From the NCBI GenBank assembly GCA_002395905.1, contig DGVK01000169.1, positions 1-5,450 on the forward strand: a DNA stretch of 5,450 bases, read 5' to 3'. Shown piece after piece: positions 1 to 4,927 of the stretch. The notes beneath the pieces are model-generated. The model saw nothing but the letters and a program-made list of their open reading frames with translations, did no database searches and was not told the origin of the DNA. A program made the translations under genes and the position numbers. This DNA is from Verrucomicrobia bacterium UBA4286. Lineage in GTDB: Bacteria > Verrucomicrobiota > Kiritimatiellia > RFP12 > UBA1067. Every line of letters begins with the position of its first letter. The stretch's first letter is position 1.

Positions 1-21
1 CTTCGGGCCACACGAAACCGC

Positions 22-42
22 CCGCGCCGTCCGGCGGCGCGG
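22..42. other. GC-rich stem-loop downstream of the regulator
   Basis: Bases 22-29 (CCGCGCCG) pair perfectly with 35-42 (CGGCGCGG) around a 5-base loop, giving an 8-bp, all-G/C stem that starts about 38 bases past the regulator's stop codon. Neither strand has a T-run after it, so it does not meet the usual form of an intrinsic terminator. It may still block or stabilise the 3' end of the regulator mRNA. The rest of 1-80 holds no convincing coding sequence: all frames are short and lack a usable start in the window. Confidence 0.35.
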
Positions 43-80
43 CAGAGTCGACTAGTGCCTGTCCCCGGTTTGACCTGAAA

Positions 81-1259
81 TCAAATGTGTTGACCGGACC
101 GCCATTCGCCCATTGTCATGCCATAGGTTCTCTTGAAGAGCCCTGCAAGATATGTCGGAGACGAGAATCCCGAATCGTATGATATTTCTGTCGCCGTTCT
201 GTCTGTTTCCCTCAGAAGACTCGCTACATGCTCAAGCCTTTCGTCCCGAAGCACGTCTGCGACGCCGCAGTTGAGGATTCCGCGGAATCGGTTCTCGAGC
301 GTCCGACGCGAGACCTTCAGTTCGGCGGCGATGTCCTTGACGGATATCTTCTCGCCGGCGTGGAGGCGGATGAACTCGCGGGCCAGGGTGACAAGTCTGC
401 CGCCTCCCTTGAGGTCTTGGGTCGAGGCCCGAACGACAACCTTCTTCACTCCGTAGTAGTTCAGAACCTTGCTTCGAGGCTTCCTTCTGCCGTCCAGCAT
501 TTCGCCGAGCATCTTGGCGGCAAGGTAGCCGCCCCCTTCGAAGTCCGGCAGCACGCTCGTCAGCGTCGGGATCGTGTTCTCGCAGATTTCCTTCTCGTTG
601 TCAACGCCGACGATCTGTATCTGATCAGGGACTTTCAGATGCGCCATGTGGCAGGCGTCCATGACGACCTGGGCGCAGCCGTCGTTGTAGGCCATCACCC
701 CGCAAGGACGCGGAAGGGCGGTCAGGAACGCGGCAAGGCGCTCCAAGTCGGACTCGGACGGGTCTTCCTCAGTCGGAATGAACGCCTTACATTGCACACC
801 TGCGTCCTTCGCGCATGCCTTGAACGCGGCGAGTCGCCTATCTTGATGGTAGGTTTCGAGCTTTTGCCGCACGCCGACGAAGGCAAGGTTGCGCAGGCCG
901 TTCCTCAGCAGCGTTTCGGCGGCGGTTCTGCCGACGGCTCCATTGTCGATTTCCACCGCCGCCGCCGCATGTCGTCCACCGGGAAAGTCACTAGAGTCTA
1001 TCGCTACGATCGGCGGAATGCGCCGCCCATGGCAAAGGCCCTTGATGGAGTGGAATCCGCCGACAATTCCGTCGATGCCATGCAAGTTGCGTATCTCGTT
1101 CGGGGAACCTATCCCTTCGCGCGCTCTGACGCGGCGCACATTCCAGTCGGGCCGTTCCGCAGCGTATCGCATTATGCCGGAAAACCGGCATATGCCGGCC
1201 GACGTCGTGCGCGTCAGCGCAATTCCAATTGTGAACCTCTTTTGTGCGTGTTTCTGCAT
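81..1259 (-). CDS. XylR-type transcriptional regulator (LacI-like sensor domain + AraC HTH domain)
   Basis: Sugar-responsive DNA-binding regulator of 392 aa, cytoplasmic. Residues about 9-285 form a LacI/periplasmic-binding-protein-like sensor: it opens with FTIGIALTRTTSAGICRFSG, and residues 186-220 carry the typical CGVMAYNDGCAQVVMDAC and VPDQIQIVGVDNE signatures, followed by TLTSVLPDFEGGGYLAAKML. Residues about 285-388 form an AraC/XylS domain with two helix-turn-helices: ISVKDIAAELKVSRRTLENR (305-324) and ISYDSGFSSPTYLAGLFKRT (359-378). Domain order, motifs and the 392-aa length match E. coli XylR; this is from family knowledge, not a search. The frame stays open upstream to a TTG at 1328 and an ATG at 1286, but a promoter (1270-1299) and the operator (1321-1358) lie inside that extension, so ATG 1257-1259 is preferred. 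No Shine-Dalgarno precedes it, consistent with a leaderless mRNA. The inducer is not readable; xylose is only the family prototype. Its likely targets are itself and the divergent secreted-protein genes. Confidence 0.92.
   Translation of the reverse strand: MQKHAQKRFTIGIALTRTTSAGICRFSGIMRYAAERPDWNVRRVRAREGIGSPNEIRNLHGIDGIVGGFHSIKGLCHGRRIPPIVAIDSSDFPGGRHAAAAVEIDNGAVGRTAAETLLRNGLRNLAFVGVRQKLETYHQDRRLAAFKACAKDAGVQCKAFIPTEEDPSESDLERLAAFLTALPRPCGVMAYNDGCAQVVMDACHMAHLKVPDQIQIVGVDNEKEICENTIPTLTSVLPDFEGGGYLAAKMLGEMLDGRRKPRSKVLNYYGVKKVVVRASTQDLKGGGRLVTLAREFIRLHAGEKISVKDIAAELKVSRRTLENRFRGILNCGVADVLRDERLEHVASLLRETDRTATEISYDSGFSSPTYLAGLFKRTYGMTMGEWRSGQHI
1173..1198 (-). other. Two mutually exclusive hairpins early in the regulator coding sequence
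   Basis: Bases 1173-1180 (TATGCCGG) and 1185-1192 (CCGGCATA) form a perfect 8-bp inverted repeat around an AAAA loop (UUUU in the mRNA). The right arm also belongs to a perfect 14-bp palindrome, CCGGCATATGCCGG (1185-1198). The two structures share 1185-1192 and cannot form together. They lie about 60-87 bases into the regulator gene. This is visible in the sequence; a regulatory role is only a possibility, and the region also encodes conserved sensor-domain residues. Confidence 0.3.
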
Positions 1260-1269
1260 GTCGAGATGA

Positions 1270-1299
1270 ATTATACCAGAATCCATGCGCCGTTGTCCA
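1270..1299 (-). promoter_or_regulatory. Predicted promoter of the regulator gene
   Basis: Reading leftwards there is TGGACA (1294-1299; 5 of 6 to the sigma-70 -35 consensus), an 18-bp spacer, and a perfect TATAAT (1270-1275) preceded by TGG, so it is also an extended -10. Transcription would begin near 1262-1264, only a few bases before the ATG at 1259. The mRNA would therefore be leaderless or nearly so, which agrees with the lack of a Shine-Dalgarno sequence there. Confidence 0.6.
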
Positions 1300-1320
1300 T
1301 TCGGTCGGGCGTTCGACAGC

Positions 1321-1358
1321 TTGCGCAAAAAAAGAATGTGCGTTGCGCAGAAAAAGAA
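1321..1358. promoter_or_regulatory. Candidate AraC/XylR-type operator: tandem direct repeat
   Basis: TTGCGCAAAAAAAGAA (1321-1336) recurs as TTGCGCAGAAAAAGAA (1343-1358), 15 of 16 bases identical, with starts 22 bp apart, about two helical turns, so both copies face the same side of the DNA. AraC-family proteins classically bind such same-orientation half-sites spaced about 21 bp. The right-hand copy ends 22 bp before the rightward -10, at about -35 relative to a start near 1393, where a class II activator would contact RNA polymerase. The left-hand copy lies 22 bp upstream of the regulator's -35, so autoregulation is possible. Binding by the adjacent regulator is inferred from position and family. 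Confidence 0.6.
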
Positions 1359-1377
1359 GCGCGCTGTCCGAGGATTA

Positions 1378-1386
1378 TGGTATAAT
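1378..1386 (+). promoter_or_regulatory. Predicted extended -10 promoter of the secreted-protein operon
   Basis: TGGTATAAT is an extended -10 with a perfect TATAAT at 1381-1386. The -35 position (about 1357-1363, AAGCGCG) bears no resemblance to TTGACA, and the direct-repeat operator abuts it. This looks like a promoter dependent on an activator. Transcription would start near 1393, leaving a leader of about 19 bases with the Shine-Dalgarno inside it. Confidence 0.6.
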
Positions 1387-1396
1387 ATGAACCAAA

Positions 1397-1401
1397 AGGA
1401 G
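1397..1401 (+). promoter_or_regulatory. Ribosome-binding site of the large secreted protein
   Basis: AGGAG (within AAAAGGAG) lies 10 bases before the ATG at 1412 and fixes that start. A hydrophobic signal sequence follows directly, which agrees. The earlier ATG at 1386 is in another frame and lies within the -10 element. Confidence 0.7.
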
Positions 1402-1411
1402 CGAATATATC

Positions 1412-4400
1412 ATGAACGTGCCAAAATTCACAGAGATCGCCGTAGCTGCCGTAGCGGTTGTCGCGGCGTTCCCCTCATTCGGAGCTGCTGTGCCGAGCGC
1501 GGGCGGCGAATACACCTATAGCACGTCGTACGGTAACGACATGCGTACCACGGGCCAGACGGGCGACCAGATATGGAATGTCAACTCGCCGCTTGTGCTC
1601 ACCCAGTTTTGGCCGGGCCAGACCGACGCAGTGGATTACTGGCAGATTTACCGTGGCGAGTCGATAACGGACAGTGGTTCCCAATCCCGCATAATGAAGG
1701 GTAACGTCGTATTCGAGAACGCAGTCAAGTGGACTGGAGGAGCCCAGAACTATGTCGGTTACACAGGGCCGGTAAAGCTTATGCTGCGCAACGGCGGCTC
1801 GTTTACGTCTTCCAATAGCGGCGGCTTTCGTATCGGGCAGTCATACAACAGCGGGACGGCCGGCACGGCCACGATATTCATGGAAGAGCCTTCCGCCCTG
1901 ACCGCCAACGGCACGTTCCTCAATATTTGCAATGGCCTTCCTGCTGCGGTCTGGATGGACGGAGGCGTCATGTCGCTCACGAACGGCACTTTCTCTCTCG
2001 GCGGCGGCGCGATTACGGCAGACGGAGGCTATCTGCGTCTCAACGGCGGCGAAGTCTCGCTCCGGTCGGAGGCGACGACGTCTACCCTTGCCGCGCGAAT
2101 CGGCAGAAGCGACAGCAGCATCGATGTCTATTCTTCCATCCATATTTCGGGCGGCAAGTTCGCGACACGGCGGACTGGCGGCGTCGGCAGCGAGGTGTTC
2201 ATCAAGGTTGCCGAAGGCGCAAACAAGGCGACCGACATTTATGTCGACGGCGGAGTTCTCGACCTTTGGAACGAGCGGCTTGGCCTTGGATATTGGGGCG
2301 GCGTATCAGGAGGACGCGCCTCGCTGACGGTTGACGGGGGCGGCCGTGTCGTAATGAGCATCGTGGCCATGGGACGTACGGGCAGCGGCAATGCCTCTGT
2401 CGTAAATGTCAACGGAGGACGTCTCGAAATGGTGAACTCCTCAGGCTTTTCCTCGTACGGCAACACCGGCAACAGGCGTTACGTCAATTTCGATGGCGGA
2501 ACGCTTGCCCTCGTCAAGGACTCGCGGACGCCAAGCGAGATCGGCGCATTGGCCACAACTGGCGACAAGGTGGTCTATCCCGGCGGTGGCAGAATCGAAG
2601 TGCCGTCCGGTATTACGGCAAACGTCACTGCCAACTCCATGCGCAAGGCGACGGGCTATGGTGTCTCGGAAATAACGCTCACGAATCCTGGCTCCGGCTA
2701 TGTGACGGCGCCGAAGGTGACGATCTCCGGCGGCAGCGGCTCCGGCGCGACGGCATACGCAATCTTGAATAAGGATCGGACGCTCGAAAAGATTGTCGTC
2801 ACGTGCCGTGGCGAAGGATATACTGCGGGCGACAGCGTGACGGTGACGATTTCGTCCGCGACCGGCTCTGGCGCGGCGGCCACGGCCACGCTCGCCTCCA
2901 ACGCGGGCGGTGTCCTCCGCAAGACAGGGGCGGGTGCATTGCAGCAGCAGACAAACGACAACTCCTTTGACGGCGAGATCGAGGTCGCTGAAGGATCTTT
3001 GAAGCTTAATGGCGCGGGCTTCCCGTCTGCGTCGCTTAATGTCAGGCCTGGCGCAACGCTCCTCCCGGTCAAAGGCACGGCGTCATCGGTCGGTCGCCTT
3101 GTCGTGACGAACGGCATCGCCGAAATCAAGGCTGACGGTTCTTCCGGCACGGCGACGCTGAACATCGGCTCGCTCTCCGTGAATCAGGGTCTCGCGCTCG
3201 TCACGCACACGAACGGCCTTGCGCTCGCGCTGACGGCGACCGACTCAACGGCGACATCCTCTTCGTCAAGCCCCGTGGTGAACGGCCTTGTCTATGCAAA
3301 CAAAGACTCAAGCGCCTACCGCTCGCCCACTCTCCTCCAGCGTGCGGCGGATGGTTCGCTCTCGCTCATCACGACGTCGTCAACGTCGTCGCCCGGCGCG
3401 GACGATAACTGGATGCCGACCTCAGACTATTCCGTGGAGAATGCCCCTGAAGTATCCGCGGTCAACAGCATTATCATGCAACTTACGCCAGCCAGGGATT
3501 GCTATGTCAAGAACAGCGGGAATATCGAAATCAAATCCGGCATGATTGTCTGTCGGCGTCCTCATGAAGGAACGGTCCGCATGAATGTAACAGGTGGCGG
3601 TGCGTTCACCACGCGTGCAAAAGACGGCATGTTCATATATGGCGACAACAAAGAGATTGGCAAACGTTCCCGCAGCGAGGCTAACGACAAAGCAGTGTAT
3701 TTTGGCGAGTGGCGCCGTCTCTACGGTCCGTTCGCCGATCCGGACGGTTCCACGCCGATGTCGCTTACCGTTGCTGGCGAAAAGCAGTCGCGACCTGAAC
3801 TTGGCGCACAGGCGTGGCTCCTTGGCGTACAGACATTCTCGGGTGGGCTGAATCTCGTCAACGGCGGCGTGTTCATTCAGGCCGACAGCGGACTTGGTGC
3901 AAGCGGCTCGCCCGTCCGCGCAAGTGGCTACTGCTCGATTGCTTCATACAACTGGACGTTCGACATTTCGCATCCGATTGAACTGTGTGACGGCTCCGCG
4001 CTCATCTTCTCGCCGAACAACCGCACAGGAAACACGATTTCATCGACGTTCTCCGGCTCAGGAGACCTGCTGACCTCGGATGTCAACCGTCGCGGCTGCT
4101 CGATGGCGTTCACGGGCGACCACTCCGCGTTCACAGGAGACTACTACATCCAGGGCCATGCGCGGATCGCCCCTGCAATCTTCTCGGCAAATGCCGGCAT
4201 CTGCCTCGCGGACGGCACGAATGGTGTGGGCGTGATCGAGACGGCTGGCACGTTCACGCGTCCTGCAGGCACGGGCAAGGGCGAGGTCTGCTGGAAGCGT
4301 TTCGGCGCGTATTCTTCTGCGTATGGACTGCGCGGCGGTTTTGCTGCCTTCGGCGGCGACCTGACGGTGAACCTCGGCGGAGAGGGCGCGAAACTGGCGG

Positions 4401-4888
4401 TCGGCTCCGAATATCTGCCAGACAACACGATTGTTCAGCTCCAGAGCCAGTACGCCGACGGTGCGCTTACGTTCGCCAACGGATTCGAGCTGGGCGGCAA
4501 GACGCAGAAGGTGAATGTCTGGAACGGCAAGACGGCCACGATTTCGGGTGCGGTGTCTGACGAGGTCGGCGGCGGTGCTCTAGCCGTAACGGGCAACCTC
4601 GACTTTGCGGGCACGCTCGAAGTCGCGGCGACGGACGCGGCGATGATGACGGTGGACGGCGACCTTGCGTTCGCCGCTGGTGCGAAGGTTCGTCTTCCTG
4701 CGTCAGTGACAACAGAAGATCTTGACGCATACAAGGAGACGGGACTTCCGCTCTTCACGGCGACAGGCAGTGTCTCTGGTTGCCCTGCGCTTGAGGCGCC
4801 TGGACTCGCCGGAAAGTGGCGCGTTCGCGTCAAGAACGGCGTTGTGTCGCTTGTTAAACACAAGGGGCTGCTTATCTACTTAAGGTAG
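1412..4888 (+). CDS. Large secreted autotransporter-associated beta-strand repeat (PATR-type) protein
   Basis: Exported protein of 1158 aa, probably a right-handed beta-helix acting at or outside the cell surface; no catalytic motif seen. Residues 1-25 look like a signal peptide (hydrophobic IAVAAVAVVAAF, likely cut after SFGA). Residues about 95-370 repeat short 'x-x-G-G-x-h-x-h' turns: MDGGVMSL (182), ADGGYLRL (203), LNGGEVSL (210), ISGGKFAT (245), VDGGVLDL (278), VNGGRLEM (333), FDGGTLAL (360). Residues 418-495 hold two glycine-rich GSGY-type repeats. A clear PATR unit follows: VLRKTGAGAL (501-510) then FDGEIEVAEGSLKL (519-532). A Ser/Thr-rich linker (about 608-664) separates a second beta-rich half with weaker PATR-like units (TFSGGLNLVNGGVF 808-821; FTGDYYIQG 907-915; LDFAGTLEV 1063-1071). 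The C-terminus, KGLLIYLR, has no beta-barrel, sortase site or PEP-CTERM anchor that I can see, so the mode of surface attachment is unknown. Eight of ten cysteines lie after residue 690. It is first in an operon with the gene at 4921. Adhesin or glycan-associated function is inference; a polysaccharide lyase-like role cannot be excluded. Confidence 0.88.
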   Translation: MNVPKFTEIAVAAVAVVAAFPSFGAAVPSAGGEYTYSTSYGNDMRTTGQTGDQIWNVNSPLVLTQFWPGQTDAVDYWQIYRGESITDSGSQSRIMKGNVVFENAVKWTGGAQNYVGYTGPVKLMLRNGGSFTSSNSGGFRIGQSYNSGTAGTATIFMEEPSALTANGTFLNICNGLPAAVWMDGGVMSLTNGTFSLGGGAITADGGYLRLNGGEVSLRSEATTSTLAARIGRSDSSIDVYSSIHISGGKFATRRTGGVGSEVFIKVAEGANKATDIYVDGGVLDLWNERLGLGYWGGVSGGRASLTVDGGGRVVMSIVAMGRTGSGNASVVNVNGGRLEMVNSSGFSSYGNTGNRRYVNFDGGTLALVKDSRTPSEIGALATTGDKVVYPGGGRIEVPSGITANVTANSMRKATGYGVSEITLTNPGSGYVTAPKVTISGGSGSGATAYAILNKDRTLEKIVVTCRGEGYTAGDSVTVTISSATGSGAAATATLASNAGGVLRKTGAGALQQQTNDNSFDGEIEVAEGSLKLNGAGFPSASLNVRPGATLLPVKGTASSVGRLVVTNGIAEIKADGSSGTATLNIGSLSVNQGLALVTHTNGLALALTATDSTATSSSSSPVVNGLVYANKDSSAYRSPTLLQRAADGSLSLITTSSTSSPGADDNWMPTSDYSVENAPEVSAVNSIIMQLTPARDCYVKNSGNIEIKSGMIVCRRPHEGTVRMNVTGGGAFTTRAKDGMFIYGDNKEIGKRSRSEANDKAVYFGEWRRLYGPFADPDGSTPMSLTVAGEKQSRPELGAQAWLLGVQTFSGGLNLVNGGVFIQADSGLGASGSPVRASGYCSIASYNWTFDISHPIELCDGSALIFSPNNRTGNTISSTFSGSGDLLTSDVNRRGCSMAFTGDHSAFTGDYYIQGHARIAPAIFSANAGICLADGTNGVGVIETAGTFTRPAGTGKGEVCWKRFGAYSSAYGLRGGFAAFGGDLTVNLGGEGAKLAVGSEYLPDNTIVQLQSQYADGALTFANGFELGGKTQKVNVWNGKTATISGAVSDEVGGGALAVTGNLDFAGTLEVAATDAAMMTVDGDLAFAAGAKVRLPASVTTEDLDAYKETGLPLFTATGSVSGCPALEAPGLAGKWRVRVKNGVVSLVKHKGLLIYLR
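2663..2896 (+). repeat. Two-copy GSGY-type repeat module within the secreted protein
   Basis: Residues 418-452 and 458-495 align as two degenerate copies. Each has a beta strand (VSEITLTNPGSGY / LEKIVVTCRGEGY), a second strand (KVTISGGSGSGATAYA / SVTVTISSATGSGAAATATL), and a Gly/Ser-Ala-Thr tail. The pattern resembles the tandem 'GSGYtsaPtVtisGG.GsGAtAtA' repeats found in large bacterial surface proteins. The copies differ widely at DNA level, so the duplication is old or maintained only by protein selection. The module sits between the beta-helix region and the best PATR unit. Confidence 0.6.
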
Positions 4889-4927
4889 GAGTTGAGATGA
4901 AATTTAAGGTAGGAGTTGAGATGAAAT
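4880..4927 (+). repeat. Perfect 24-bp tandem duplication carrying a Shine-Dalgarno and start codon
   Basis: Bases 4880-4903 are repeated without change at 4904-4927. Each unit contains AGGAG (4887-4891 and 4911-4915), a 5-base spacer TTGAG, and ATG (4897-4899 and 4921-4923). The first unit also contains the TAG stop of the upstream gene (4886-4888), overlapping its Shine-Dalgarno. Because 24 is a multiple of three, both ATGs are in the same frame and no stop lies between them. Perfect identity points to a recent slippage event or to active selection for it. Confidence 0.93.

Noticed and set aside
22..42. Intrinsic terminator for the regulator
   Set aside because: The 8-bp stem is strong, but no T-run follows on either strand, so it is recorded only as a stem-loop.
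1..118. Minus-strand reading frame giving ...APPDGAGGFVWPE at the left edge, or plus-strand frame ending at TAG 53-55
   Set aside because: The minus frame has a stop at 116-118 and no ATG between it and the window edge (only a GTG close to the edge). The plus frame is 17 Arg-rich residues. Neither can be supported without the flanking sequence.
1260..1328. N-terminal extension of the regulator to TTG 1328 or ATG 1286
   Set aside because: It would make the promoter and first operator copy coding, has no ribosome site, and exceeds the family's usual start; the sensor domain begins shortly after ATG 1259.
228..1385. Long open frame (385 codons) on the plus strand opposite the regulator
   Set aside because: It is the antisense of a clearly recognisable XylR-type gene, has low-complexity Arg/Gly/Ala-rich sequence with no family motif, and ends across the rightward promoter. 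It is explained by the GC-rich codon bias of the real gene.
1386..1521. Possible upstream ORF from ATG 1386 overlapping the start of the large gene
   Set aside because: The ATG overlaps the last base of the predicted -10 element and lies before the expected transcription start, and it has no Shine-Dalgarno.
2698..3165. 155-codon minus-strand open frame inside the large secreted-protein gene
   Set aside because: Proline/serine/valine-rich antisense of Gly- and Thr-rich codons, no ribosome site or domain signal; the same applies to the minus-strand frames at 4435-4863 and 4872-5303.
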